A stretch of DNA of 38,483 nucleotides from Thermoanaerobaculia bacterium (GTDB taxonomy: Bacteria; Acidobacteriota; Thermoanaerobaculia; Gp7-AA8): positions 1-38,483 of the forward strand of contig JADGNY010000063.1 in assembly GCA_017883235.1 (NCBI GenBank). Direction: 5' to 3'. How positions within the stretch are numbered: the first letter of the stretch is position 1; each line of letters begins with the position of its first letter. Positions 1 through 7,698 of this stretch are shown piece by piece. The translations under genes and the position numbers were made by a program. Under the pieces are notes generated by a model. That model did no database searches. It had not been told where the DNA came from and saw nothing but the letters and a program-made list of their open reading frames with translations.

Positions 1-1
1 G

Positions 2-97
2 GCGCCGCGGTTTGCCGAGCGCGCCCTCTTCCGTGCAGCCGGATTCTTCGAGCACGAGACGGGATACTGGCGTGAACGGCCGCCGGTCTGCGCGTAG
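2..97 (+). CDS. C-terminal fragment of an unknown protein (cut by window edge)
   Basis: The reading frame starting at base 2 is open for 31 codons and ends at TAG 95-97. Its third codon positions are almost all G or C, as in the genes around it, so it looks like the tail of a real gene that begins left of the window. The visible peptide is rich in Arg and Phe and contains FFEHETGYW. I do not recognise the family and assign no function. Confidence 0.4.
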   Translation, partial: APRFAERALFRAAGFFEHETGYWRERPPVCA

Positions 98-113
98 TAA
101 CGAACGACATGAG

Positions 114-190
114 CTCACGCGGAGGCGCGGAGACGCGGAGGAGAAGACGAGGAACTTCTTTCTCCGCGCACTTCCGCGCCTCCGCGTGAG
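114..190. repeat. Long inverted repeat (hairpin element)
   Basis: An 18-bp arm at 114-131 (CTCACGCGGAGGCGCGGA) is matched exactly by its reverse complement at 173-190. The 41 nt between them carry a weaker second dyad (GCGGAGGAGAAG against CTTCTTTCTCCGC). The element sits just after the left-edge gene fragment and could act as a bidirectional terminator or mRNA-stabilising hairpin. No T-tract follows either arm, so an intrinsic terminator is not shown. A dispersed repeat of the REP type is the likelier description. Confidence 0.75.
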
Positions 191-321
191 TCCCGCAGTC
201 CCCTTGCGCGACTTCTGGAAAGGACGGTGAAAGTCACGCGTTGATCGGCGCGTAACCAGCGCGCCACGCAGAGAACGTCCTCTTTCGAGGACGAAAACTG
301 TCTCGGGAAGCATGGGCGCAC

Positions 322-697
322 CGTGACACGGCCAGTGTGCACGGTTACACGGCTCATGTATACGGGTACATTGCTCATGTATACAGGTACACGGCTCATG
401 TACATAGGTACATAGCTCATGTGCACAGTTACACATCTCATGTGTATAGTTACATAGTTCATGTGTATAGTTATGCAGCCAATGCGCATGGTGACATAGC
501 TCATGTGCACAGTTACATAGCTCATGCGCATCGCGACATGAACAGTGTGCACAGTTACATAGTTCATGTGCACAGTTACAGAGCTCATGTACGCCGTTAC
601 GCGACTCGTGTGCGCAGTTACGCAACCTGCGCGCATGGTCACACTACACGAGCACCGTCACACGGCTCGCGCGCACGGTGACATAGCCCGTGCGCAT
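322..697. repeat. 21-bp tandem array, 18 degenerate units
   Basis: Eighteen head-to-tail units follow the consensus AGTTACATAGCT then CATGTGCAC. All are 21 bp except the sixteenth, which is 19 bp. Units differ mostly by transitions, so the purine/pyrimidine pattern is kept: in 17 of 18 units the last 8 positions strictly alternate purine and pyrimidine. Base composition drifts from AT-rich (TGTATAC) on the left to GC-rich (CGCGCGCAC) on the right. Twenty-one bp equals two helical turns. The array is open in one frame on each strand, giving heptad peptides such as SYIAHVH and YVTVHMS, but neither looks like a gene. Confidence 0.9.
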
Positions 698-795
698 GGT
701 GGTCCGGCGTGGAGACTTCTCTCGGCGTGTCTGCGCGGTGAACCAGCGGCGTAACCGCGAAACCCCCCGACGCCAGGCAATCCGCGCCGATGCTA

Positions 796-2061
796 TTAGC
801 GGACCGCGTGCGATCGCGACTCGAACGTCACGAAACGTCCCGCGATACGGCGTTCGGTGGCGGAATCGATCTTCTCGTAAGCGACGAGAAACGTGCCGCT
901 CCCCAGCGCGATCACCGAGGGGTCTTTCTCGTCCGATGTCGTCGTGGCGATCGAGAACGGGATGACATTGCCGCTCCGATTAATGGACGCTCCTTCGATG
1001 TCGTAGCTTCTCCTATCCGGCGATAAGGCGCGCCAGACCACGACGAAGCGCTCTCCATCGGCTGCGATGTCGGGACGCATCTGACCTGAGTCGGGCGCGA
1101 AGGTTCCCAGGACGCGAACCTCCTGCAAGGCTTTCGGAAAGTCGAACGTTGACGTATCCAGCCGGGTTGCCACGACCGCGCCGCCGCTCGACTCCGCTCC
1201 CTGGAACCAGGCGATCAACACATCGCGGCCGTCGTTGCCGATGGCCGGTGCCGCGTTACTGTCGTAGGAAAACGTTGTCGACGTCGACAGTGTGTATAAG
1301 GAAAGGAACTGCAGGCGGTACCCAAAGTGATTCGTCAGGTGGCAAGGGCCGACGATGTTGAAGAAACTTGATTGGCTTCCGCCGTCTGTGCCATCGAGCA
1401 AAGATCCGCATGTGACGCTGGTGATTACCCGTTGGCCAGAGACTACCTGGGGAAAGTCTGTGGCGACGGTCATGTCGCTTCCGGGCAAGCCGGCACTCAA
1501 AGGATTGCCTAGGGAGCCGTCTGCCTGAAGCTGCCAAATCTGGCTGCCCACGGTAATCCACGTTGTTCTTCCGGAGCGGACCATCGGCGGGGAACTGGCC
1601 ACGTTGTTGAAAAACGGCACGATGGAAGGTGCAGATGGGTTCAAATCCGCGTCCAATCGGCAATAGGCCGCAATCGGTGACGGGGGGGGACCTGAGACAG
1701 GAAGCTCCAGCCATGTGATCGTGAAGCCTTGTCCGGCAGCGGCGATCGAGGGAGCGGTCGCGGCGGTCGGATAGGGCGCAGCCAGCGGGATGACGCGAAC
1801 GGGCCCGTCAATGTGGCCGGTGGCATCCAGCCGGGCCACGGAGACCCGGTCGTAGCCTTCCGAGCCGGGCATGACCCAGGCGATCGCGACACCGCGTCGA
1901 TCCTTTGCCATGGCCACCGCGGGAGTGTTGAAGGAGACCTGCGCCGACGGCCGGCGAAGAAGGTCTGAAGAAACTTCTTCGCTGACCTTGACGCCGGGAA
2001 CCGGCTGAGCGAGCGCGGAGAGTGGATGAAGAATGAGAAGAGAAAAAAGGATTCCGCGCAT
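796..2061 (-). CDS. Secreted repeat protein, probable beta-propeller
   Basis: This 421-aa protein starts with a clear Sec signal peptide (residues 1-18, cleavage after LSALA). The mature part has imperfect repeats, each with an Ala/Ala-Asp-Gly turn, a hydrophobic strand ending in W, and a polar strand. Examples are GVAIAWVMPG, GQGFTITWLE, GRDVLIAWFQ, GERFVVVWRA and GTFLVAYEK. Repeats of this kind are common in large secreted proteins of Acidobacteriota and Myxococcota and probably form blades of a propeller. It is transcribed alone, divergently from the amidase gene. Function unknown; no catalytic motif is visible. Confidence 0.8.
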   Translation of the reverse strand: MRGILFSLLILHPLSALAQPVPGVKVSEEVSSDLLRRPSAQVSFNTPAVAMAKDRRGVAIAWVMPGSEGYDRVSVARLDATGHIDGPVRVIPLAAPYPTAATAPSIAAAGQGFTITWLELPVSGPPPSPIAAYCRLDADLNPSAPSIVPFFNNVASSPPMVRSGRTTWITVGSQIWQLQADGSLGNPLSAGLPGSDMTVATDFPQVVSGQRVITSVTCGSLLDGTDGGSQSSFFNIVGPCHLTNHFGYRLQFLSLYTLSTSTTFSYDSNAAPAIGNDGRDVLIAWFQGAESSGGAVVATRLDTSTFDFPKALQEVRVLGTFAPDSGQMRPDIAADGERFVVVWRALSPDRRSYDIEGASINRSGNVIPFSIATTTSDEKDPSVIALGSGTFLVAYEKIDSATERRIAGRFVTFESRSHAVR

Positions 2062-2208
2062 GATGGTGGTACGGCCCCGGAGCGCGAAACGTCCGATTCC
2101 TCGCCGCCAGCTTCTTCGAGCGTGACCGCTCAGCGGACGGCGTGCGAAACTCAGCGCTCCGACCGCGAACTGCTGAAGTTAAAGCACGTTGCGATCGTCA
2201 TCCGGTGC

Positions 2209-2214
2209 TACACT
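2209..2214 (+). promoter_or_regulatory. Putative -10 element of a leaderless promoter (amidase)
   Basis: TACACT lies 7 nt before the GTG at 2222, which would place the transcription start at or next to the start codon. There is no Shine-Dalgarno sequence before the GTG. No good -35 element is visible at the expected distance. Confidence 0.45.
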
Positions 2215-2221
2215 TTCGCTC

Positions 2222-4054
2222 GTGCGTAAGTGGTGGGTGGGCCTCCTCGGGGCGTTTCTTCCGGCGGCACTCGTCGCCGCGACTTCTTTCAAAGTAATCA
2301 CGCACGAACTGCGTGCGTCGCTCACCGCGGATTACACGATCGAAGTCGTGGTCACGCCGCATGACGGCGATGCCTGGAGCCGTCTGGCAAAACGCGTGAC
2401 CGGCGACGGCGACCGATGGAACGAGATCGCCGCGTTCAATCATGCCGGCGGCAATCTCACCACGGAGCAGCACGTCCGTATTCCGTTCAGCATCCTCCGC
2501 CCCAATCTGCAGCGCGACGTTGCAGCGGCGATCTTCCCCTCCGACAGTTACGCGGCCGCCGGATGGCGTCACGTCGTGGTCGGTAGCAGCGGCATCGAAG
2601 GGGAATCGCTCTGGAACATCGCCGAGTGGTTTACCGGCCGCGGCGAGAACTACGCCGCTATTCGCGCCGCGAACCCGTCGCAGGGGCTCTCGACCCGCAA
2701 AGGTGACGTGATCCTCATCCCGAAGGAGCTTCTCGCTGCGGCATTCCGCCGCGGCGAAATGGAGGAACGTAATGCACCGAAGACAGCCGAGGTTCGGAAA
2801 TCGGAGGACGATCCGGAAGAGCGTACGAGCGCGGATGCTCATGCTGCGGCAGCTTCGGTACCTGAGGCAGTGGCCGTCAGCGGTCAGCCGTCGCTGACGT
2901 ACGACCGGACCTCCGCCGAGCCGTTCGCGGTCTACAGGCTGCAAAAGGGCGAGGCGCTCTATTCATCGGTGGCCATCCGTTTCACCGGCCGCGTGTATGC
3001 GAAAGACGTCGGCGATGTGCTCGAGCGCATCGTGACCTTCAACGGCATCGACGACGTGGCCAGGATCCCGATCGGTTACCGCGTGAAGATCCCGATGTCG
3101 TTGCTGCTGCCGGAATATCTGCCGGCCGATGATCCGGCTCGCATGGCAAACGAGCAGGTGAAGCGCGAGAGCGCCAAGCTTGCCGTCCGCCCGCGCGCGA
3201 AAGGCCTTGCCGGCGTGCGCGTGATTCTCGATGCCGGCCACGGCGGACGCGACGCCGGCGCCACGTACGACGACGTCTGGGAATCGAACTACGTGTACGA
3301 CGTCATGTGCCGGCTCAAGCATCTCCTGGAGAAGAAATCGGGAGCTGCTGTTTCGGCGACGACCAAATCGGAGCTGGCCGGCTACGCCATCCCGGATGAT
3401 GACGAGCTGGAGGAGTCGACGGACCACATCGTCCTGACCTCGCCGAAGTACGTCATCGGCGATCCGGCGGTCGGCGTGCATCTGCGGTGGTATCTGGCCA
3501 ACTCGATCTTCCGCCGGGCCATGAAGCAGAGCGTGCCGCGTGAGAAGGTCGTTTTTCTTTCCATTCACGCCGACTCGCTCCATCCGGCGTTGCGCGGTGC
3601 GATGGCGTACATCCCGGGGCAACGGTATGTGACCGGGTCGTATGAGAAGAGCGATCAGGTGTATCTCGCGCGTGCCGAGGTGCGCGAGAGCCCGGTGGTG
3701 CGGCATTCGGAGAAGGAGTCGCTGGCCGCCGAGGGGCTGTCGCGCGATCTGGCGGATTCGATCATCGACGCCTTCCAGTCGGATGGATTGAAGGTCCATC
3801 CGTTCAACCCCGTGCGCGACAACGTCGTCCGCGGCGGCCGCGAGTGGGTGCCGGCGGTCATCCGCTACAACCTCATCCCCACCCGTGTTCTCCTCGAGAT
3901 CTGCAACCTCGGCAACGAGAAGGACCGCACGCTGATGAAGACGAAGTCGTATCGCCAGAAGGTGGCCGAAGCGATCTACGAGGGGCTGGTGAATTACTAC
4001 AACGATCGCGACGGCGAACAGCGTGCAGTGCCGTCGATCGCCAGCGGACGTTAA
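2222..4054 (+). CDS. LysM-domain N-acetylmuramoyl-L-alanine amidase (Amidase_3)
   Basis: A zinc amidase that cleaves the bond between MurNAc and the peptide stem of peptidoglycan in the cell envelope. The GTG at 2222 is preferred over the ATG at 2189 because it starts directly at a signal peptide (VRKWWVGLLGAFLPAALVAA); length is then 610 aa. Three LysM-like segments follow, ending near RIPFSIL, ILIPKELL and KIPMSLL. The C-terminal catalytic domain has zinc ligands H340 (DAGHGG), E354 (WESNYVYD) and H449 (SIHADS), and the catalytic glutamate E559 (LLEICNLGN). It is larger than typical AmiC (about 415 aa). It is monocistronic, ahead of a palindromic element. Family call is firm; a cell-division role is inferred. 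Confidence 0.92.
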   Translation: MRKWWVGLLGAFLPAALVAATSFKVITHELRASLTADYTIEVVVTPHDGDAWSRLAKRVTGDGDRWNEIAAFNHAGGNLTTEQHVRIPFSILRPNLQRDVAAAIFPSDSYAAAGWRHVVVGSSGIEGESLWNIAEWFTGRGENYAAIRAANPSQGLSTRKGDVILIPKELLAAAFRRGEMEERNAPKTAEVRKSEDDPEERTSADAHAAAASVPEAVAVSGQPSLTYDRTSAEPFAVYRLQKGEALYSSVAIRFTGRVYAKDVGDVLERIVTFNGIDDVARIPIGYRVKIPMSLLLPEYLPADDPARMANEQVKRESAKLAVRPRAKGLAGVRVILDAGHGGRDAGATYDDVWESNYVYDVMCRLKHLLEKKSGAAVSATTKSELAGYAIPDDDELEESTDHIVLTSPKYVIGDPAVGVHLRWYLANSIFRRAMKQSVPREKVVFLSIHADSLHPALRGAMAYIPGQRYVTGSYEKSDQVYLARAEVRESPVVRHSEKESLAAEGLSRDLADSIIDAFQSDGLKVHPFNPVRDNVVRGGREWVPAVIRYNLIPTRVLLEICNLGNEKDRTLMKTKSYRQKVAEAIYEGLVNYYNDRDGEQRAVPSIASGR

Positions 4055-4062
4055 CTGCGCTT

Positions 4063-4220
4063 CGCGCGTTGTCTGCGCCTGCGGCGCGTGGTCGGTTGTC
4101 TGCGCCGCGGCGCGTGGCCGGCTTAAACGTAGGTCGGACTAGAGAGTCCGACCTACGTTCGTCCACGCGCGCCGCGCGCGCAGACAACCGACAACGCGGC
4201 GAAGCCGCAGACAACGCGCG
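4063..4220. repeat. Nested three-tier palindromic element
   Basis: Three inverted repeats share nearly the same centre. The outer arms are 4063-4077 and 4206-4220 (CGCGCGTTGTCTGCG). The middle arms are 4091-4105 and 4178-4192 (GTCGGTTGTCTGCGC). The inner arms are 4126-4140 and 4145-4159 (AACGTAGGTCGGACT) with a 4-nt AGAG loop. All six arms are perfect 15-mers. The element fills the gap between the amidase and ribH genes and resembles a REP/BIME or a small non-autonomous mobile element. It could also end the amidase transcript. Confidence 0.85.
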
Positions 4221-4246
4221 CCGAAGGACGCGCAGCAAAGCGCGCA

Positions 4247-4252
4247 TATAAT
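4247..4252 (+). promoter_or_regulatory. -10 element upstream of ribH
   Basis: A perfect TATAAT lies 11 nt before the ribH ATG (4264), immediately right of the palindromic element. The predicted transcript would have a leader of only about 4-5 nt, and no Shine-Dalgarno is present. The -35 region is GC-rich and unlike TTGACA. Confidence 0.55.
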
Positions 4253-4263
4253 CCCCCGCCGCG

Positions 4264-4743
4264 ATGCCCCGCTCTTTTGAAGGCGATCACAACGCCGAAG
4301 GTTTGCGCTTTGCGCTGATCGCCAGCCGGTTCAACGACGAGATCGTCGATGGACTGCTGCATGGGGCGCTCGATTGTCTGACGCGGCATGGTGCGCCGGA
4401 CGACGCGGTCCGCGTTTATCGTGTCCCGGGGGCGTTCGAGATTCCCACGCTGGCGGCTACGCTCATCGCCGCCGGTGGGAGCGACGCCATCGTCACACTC
4501 GGCTGTCTCCTGCGCGGTGATACGCCCCACTTCGATTTCATCTCCGCGCAGGTGACGAACGATCTTTCGCGGGTGGCGATCGACGCGCGTTTCCCGGTCG
4601 CCTTCGGCGTCATCACCTGCAACACCCTCGAACAGGCAGTGGAGCGCTCATCGCCCGGCAGCGGCAACAAAGGGTGGGAGGCGGCGCTGGCGGCGATCGA
4701 GATGGCCAACCTGTGGCGCGCCCTTCGCAGCGAGGGAAAATAA
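4264..4743 (+). CDS. ribH: 6,7-dimethyl-8-ribityllumazine synthase
   Basis: Lumazine synthase joins 5-amino-6-ribitylamino-uracil with dihydroxybutanone phosphate in the penultimate step of riboflavin synthesis. At 159 aa it has the usual length. Family motifs are in order: SRFN (substrate aromatic-binding loop), VPGAFEIP, GCLLRGDTPHFD with the catalytic His, GVITCNTLEQAVER, and GNKGWEAALAAIEM near the C-terminus. The VIRG of most members is LLRG here. The TAA stop shares its last A with the ATG of nusB, a ribH-nusB coupling common in bacteria. Other rib genes are not in the window. Confidence 0.96.
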   Translation: MPRSFEGDHNAEGLRFALIASRFNDEIVDGLLHGALDCLTRHGAPDDAVRVYRVPGAFEIPTLAATLIAAGGSDAIVTLGCLLRGDTPHFDFISAQVTNDLSRVAIDARFPVAFGVITCNTLEQAVERSSPGSGNKGWEAALAAIEMANLWRALRSEGK

Positions 4744-5156
4744 TGGGAGCGCGTCGCAAGGCACGGGAGCTGGCGCTGCAGATGCTCTATCAGTTCGACC
4801 TCTCCGGCAACGGGCCGGACACGATCATCGAGACGTTCGAAGATCTGCAGAAAGCGAAGCCGAATACGCGCGAATTCGCCACGAAGATCTTTCGCGGGAC
4901 CGTCAGCTACATGGCCGACATCGACGGCATGATTCAGGCGCAGGCCGACAACTGGCGCCTCTCGCGCATGGCCGTCGTCGACCGCAACATCATCCGGATG
5001 TCGGTCTACGAGTTCCTGCACGAGCCCGGCACGCCGAAGCTCGTCGTCATCGACGAAGCGATCGAGATCGCCAAGAAGTTCGGCAACGACAAATCGTCGC
5101 AGTTCGTCAACGGAATCCTCGACGGGATACTGAAACGATACAATCTCGGATCGTGA
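4743..5156 (+). CDS. nusB: Transcription antitermination factor NusB
   Basis: NusB binds boxA RNA with NusE (ribosomal protein S10) in the antitermination complex on rRNA operons. The ATG at 4743 overlaps the ribH stop by one base and starts MGARRKARELALQMLYQFD, the typical NusB N-terminus with an Arg-rich RNA-binding helix. The C-terminal helices carry DRNIIRMSVYEF, VVIDEAIEIAKKFG and SSQFVNGILDGIL, all family signatures. Length is 137 aa, as usual. The gene ends directly before a very strong hairpin repeat (5159-5238), which may uncouple it from the chemosensory genes downstream. Confidence 0.96.
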   Translation: MGARRKARELALQMLYQFDLSGNGPDTIIETFEDLQKAKPNTREFATKIFRGTVSYMADIDGMIQAQADNWRLSRMAVVDRNIIRMSVYEFLHEPGTPKLVVIDEAIEIAKKFGNDKSSQFVNGILDGILKRYNLGS

Positions 5157-5158
5157 GT

Positions 5159-5238
5159 GAAAGGCAGAAGGCAGAAGGCAGAAGGCAGAAGTGGGCGGGC
5201 GGCCACTTCTGCCTTCTGCTTTCTGCCTTCTGCCTTTC
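5159..5238. repeat. Heptamer hairpin, family A (GGCAGAA)n
   Basis: The left arm at 5159-5194 is built of repeated AGGCAGA heptamers and ends AAGTGG. The right arm at 5203-5238 is its reverse complement over 36 bp with one mismatch, separated by an 8-nt loop (GCGGGCGG). It lies between nusB and the PATAN gene and ends just before that gene's Shine-Dalgarno. The same heptamer occurs in inverted form at 18049-18131. No T-tract follows. It may attenuate or punctuate transcription. Confidence 0.9.
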
Positions 5239-5250
5239 GGGGAGTCCCTC

Positions 5251-7140
5251 GTGAGCTTGCTCGGCCGCCTGGAGGACCTCTCTCTCACCGACATCGTTCA
5301 GATCGTCTATCTGAGCCGCCGGACGGGTGTGCTGGAGATCGTCGACGAACGCGGACGGCATACGGTGCTGTTCCGGCAGGGACTGGTCGTCAACGCCTCG
5401 TCGCCGGAACATCCGGACCTGCTGGCCTACCTGGTGGCGCGCGATCTGATCCCCCAGGCCGCGGTGCCGGGGCTGCGGCAGATGGAGGAGAACGGGATCC
5501 CGTACGGAACGGCCGCCGTGGAAATGAATGTGATCAGGGCGTCGGATCTTGGGAACGCCATCCACGAGCGGATCGTCAGCGTCGTTGCGCCGCTGATGCA
5601 AAGCCGCGAAGGGGAGTTCAACTTCATCCTCAGCGATCACATCGGTCCGCTCGACGTGGAGTACGACCCCGATGCGATTTTCAAAGAAGGCGGATTCCCG
5701 CCCCAGAAGATCGTCAGCACGGCCGACGGCGAGAAGCTCAAGCCGCTGCGCGGTCTCGAGGAGTCGTTGAAGGTCGGCAAAGCTCTGCTCCGTTCCGCTT
5801 CCGCACCCGAGGCTCCCTCGCCGACACTCGACCTCGGGCTCGGCCACGCCAGGCCTCCCGGGCTGGCGCTTGTGCCCGACGACAACGTTCTCCCGTTTCC
5901 CGCAATCGAGGAGCGTGACGGGCAGGCGTTCACGCCGGTTCCGGATGAGGAGCCATTCCCCAACGAGCCGAGGCCGGAGGAGCAAGGAAGGAGCGGAGAG
6001 CCGGTCCTGAGCGAGTCCGCCGTGAATGAGTCCGTCTCACGGGAGTCCGGTCTGGGTGAGTCTGTTTCCCGTGAGCCCGTTTCCCGAAAGTCCGGCCATT
6101 TCAAAGTCTCCGGCGGTCTGTTCGAAGTCGAATCGCCCGATGCCACGTATCGCAACGTTGTGCTGTTCGAGCGCAACCCGCTGATCCGGGTCGCGGCACG
6201 GCGCGCGTTCGGAAAGAACGGTGTGAAGATCGCCCAGTTCGGGACGATCGAAGACGCCCGCGCCGCGATCGGCGACTTCATCCGCGCGAATACGTTTTTC
6301 GTCACGTTCCTGGAGTTGGCCGGCAATGCTGATGTTCTGATGCAGCAGCTCAAACGAAAGAACCCGAAGCTTCCGGTGGTCGTCATCGACGCCGAGGCGG
6401 ACCTGCGGCGCCGTCACGATCTGCTGCGCCGTGGCGCCGACCTGTACCTGACCAAGCCTTCGCCCGCGCGCCTGCAGCCGGGGCTGGCCGAGGAGGAGCT
6501 GAACCTCTTCGCGGACGAACTGGTGCTCTTCGCGGAGCGCGCATTCCAGCAGTGGGAGCAGTACACCGGCGGCTTCGATCCGGACGCCGGCAAACGCTTT
6601 TACGAGACGGCGGAGAAAGAGAACATCGACCGGAGCTTCGGTCTGCTCAAACAACTGATCAACGAGCTGTCCAATCCGAACGACATCGGCGAGGTGTCGG
6701 CGACGATCCTGCGGCTGTCGGCCGAGTATCTCGACCGAGGTGCGCTTTTCATCGCCGGCGATGATGAGTTCACCGGCGTAGCGGGATTCGGCGTGACCGG
6801 GGGCGGCCAGCAGATGCCGGCGCGTGTGAAGTCGATGCACATCTCCCGCGCCATGCCTTCGATTCTCGGTGACGTGGCAGCCTCGGGCGAGGTCCATCGG
6901 GGCAAGATGCGCCGTACCGCAGCGAATGTGGAGCTGATCGAGGGCCTCGGCGGTCTGCTTCCGACGGAGGTCGTGGCGCTGCCGATCATGCACGCAAAGC
7001 GCACGATTGGTATTCTGTACGGCGACAACGCCGCGAATCGCGCTCCGATCGACACCATGACAGGACTCGAGATCTTCCTTTCCCAGGCCGGCTATGCGTT
7101 CGGCAACGCTGTCTTCGCGGCGGAGAAGGCCCGACGTTGA
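5251..7140 (+). CDS. PATAN (DUF4388) - pseudoreceiver - GAF regulatory protein
   Basis: This 629-aa cytoplasmic protein opens the chemosensory cluster. GTG 5251 is chosen because GGGGAG lies 6 nt upstream and because an earlier ATG (5191) would translate the hairpin repeat. Residues 1-190 form a PATAN/DUF4388 domain (LLGRLEDLSLTDIVQIVYLS), found in PatA-like response regulators. A low-complexity linker rich in Ser, Glu and Pro (about 230-290) has repeats such as VSREPVSRKSG. Residues 300-425 resemble a receiver domain but lack the acidic pair (FERN) and have FLEL where the phospho-Asp is expected, so it probably cannot be phosphorylated. The end (460-625) is GAF-like. It is coupled to cheY by a TTGA overlap. 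Confidence 0.82.
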   Translation: MSLLGRLEDLSLTDIVQIVYLSRRTGVLEIVDERGRHTVLFRQGLVVNASSPEHPDLLAYLVARDLIPQAAVPGLRQMEENGIPYGTAAVEMNVIRASDLGNAIHERIVSVVAPLMQSREGEFNFILSDHIGPLDVEYDPDAIFKEGGFPPQKIVSTADGEKLKPLRGLEESLKVGKALLRSASAPEAPSPTLDLGLGHARPPGLALVPDDNVLPFPAIEERDGQAFTPVPDEEPFPNEPRPEEQGRSGEPVLSESAVNESVSRESGLGESVSREPVSRKSGHFKVSGGLFEVESPDATYRNVVLFERNPLIRVAARRAFGKNGVKIAQFGTIEDARAAIGDFIRANTFFVTFLELAGNADVLMQQLKRKNPKLPVVVIDAEADLRRRHDLLRRGADLYLTKPSPARLQPGLAEEELNLFADELVLFAERAFQQWEQYTGGFDPDAGKRFYETAEKENIDRSFGLLKQLINELSNPNDIGEVSATILRLSAEYLDRGALFIAGDDEFTGVAGFGVTGGGQQMPARVKSMHISRAMPSILGDVAASGEVHRGKMRRTAANVELIEGLGGLLPTEVVALPIMHAKRTIGILYGDNAANRAPIDTMTGLEIFLSQAGYAFGNAVFAAEKARR

Positions 7141-7514
7141 AAGTCCTGGTCGTCGAAGATTCGAGCTCGATGCGCGCCTACCTCACCACGATCATCGAGG
7201 GGGGAACGGAGAGCTTCGATCTCGAGATCGTCGAAGCCGCCAGCGGTTTCGAAGCGCTGAAAACCCTGCCCCACCACAAGTTCGACGCCATCCTCACCGA
7301 CATCAACATGCCGGACATCAACGGTCTGGAGCTTGTGTCGTTCCTGAAGAACCACCCCGTCCATCGCGCCATCCCGATCATGGTGATCTCCACCGAGTCG
7401 CGCGAAGAAGACCGCAAACGCGCCGAAGCGTTGGGAGCCGAGGAGTACCTGGTCAAGCCGTTCCAGGCGCAGGATCTGATCGAGAAGCTGCGGCGGCTGC
7501 TGAAGGTGGCGTAG
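7137..7514 (+). CDS. CheY-like single-domain response regulator
   Basis: A 125-aa stand-alone receiver. The start is TTG 7137, overlapping the TGA of the PATAN gene, so translation is coupled. All receiver residues are present: acidic pocket E7/D8, phospho-acceptor D55 (LTDINMPD), S85 in the switch position and K107 (VKPF). It should accept phosphate from CheA encoded 500 bp downstream and diffuse to an output protein or motor. It is similar to but distinct from the second receiver at 17665, which suggests two outputs, or an output and a phosphate sink. Confidence 0.93.
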   Translation: MKVLVVEDSSSMRAYLTTIIEGGTESFDLEIVEAASGFEALKTLPHHKFDAILTDINMPDINGLELVSFLKNHPVHRAIPIMVISTESREEDRKRAEALGAEEYLVKPFQAQDLIEKLRRLLKVA

Positions 7515-7521
7515 GGGCGTC

Positions 7522-7698
7522 CTAGGAAATCTTGCGTGTCGTAGCGATAGGCCGCCTCGGCTCGCGGCTGACGACGCGATCCTTCATCTGCTCCTGCATC
7601 TTCTGCAGATGGGCAACATATCCATCGAGGCCACCGTGCTCTTCCAGAAGTTGCTCCCGAATCTTGTGGATTTCGTCGACGATAGGGTCGTCATGCAT
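7522..7698 (-). CDS. Small acidic/basic protein, probable partner of a PIN-type toxin
   Basis: A 58-aa ORF on the minus strand reads MHDDPIVDEIHKIREQLL and continues as a charged helical peptide ending with basic residues (SREPRRPIATTRKIS). Short proteins starting DPIVxEIxxIRE are often encoded next to PIN-domain genes and are assumed to be antitoxins or partners; that is from memory of the family. Its start overlaps by 8 bp the end of a PIN-like fragment (7691-7830). It is oriented against the surrounding chemosensory genes, as expected of an inserted module. The frame is intact, so it may still be expressed, but no promoter is evident. Confidence 0.62.
   Translation of the reverse strand: MHDDPIVDEIHKIREQLLEEHGGLDGYVAHLQKMQEQMKDRVVSREPRRPIATTRKIS

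Larger units (their letters stand above)
98..795. other. Non-coding region with repeats
   Basis: This gap of about 700 bp separates the left-edge gene fragment from the end of the minus-strand secreted protein gene. It holds a hairpin repeat (114-190) and a 21-bp tandem array (322-697), both listed separately. The remaining stretches, 191-321 and 698-795, show no convincing gene, promoter or RNA. Open frames through the array on both strands are by-products of a 21-bp (7-codon) repeat without stop codons. Confidence 0.7.

Noticed and set aside
115-681. Open frames on both strands through the 21-bp array (114 aa forward, 175 aa reverse) with heptad repeats
   Set aside because: A 21-bp repeat without stops is open by construction. 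Both strands are open at once, substitutions do not favour third codon positions, and no start site is supported.
322-697. CRISPR-like array
   Set aside because: Units are contiguous with no unique spacers and vary throughout. No cas genes are present.
5191-5250. Upstream ATG start for the PATAN protein
   Set aside because: It would translate the hairpin's right arm (LLPSAFCLLP), and the conserved domain begins at GTG 5251 with a Shine-Dalgarno.
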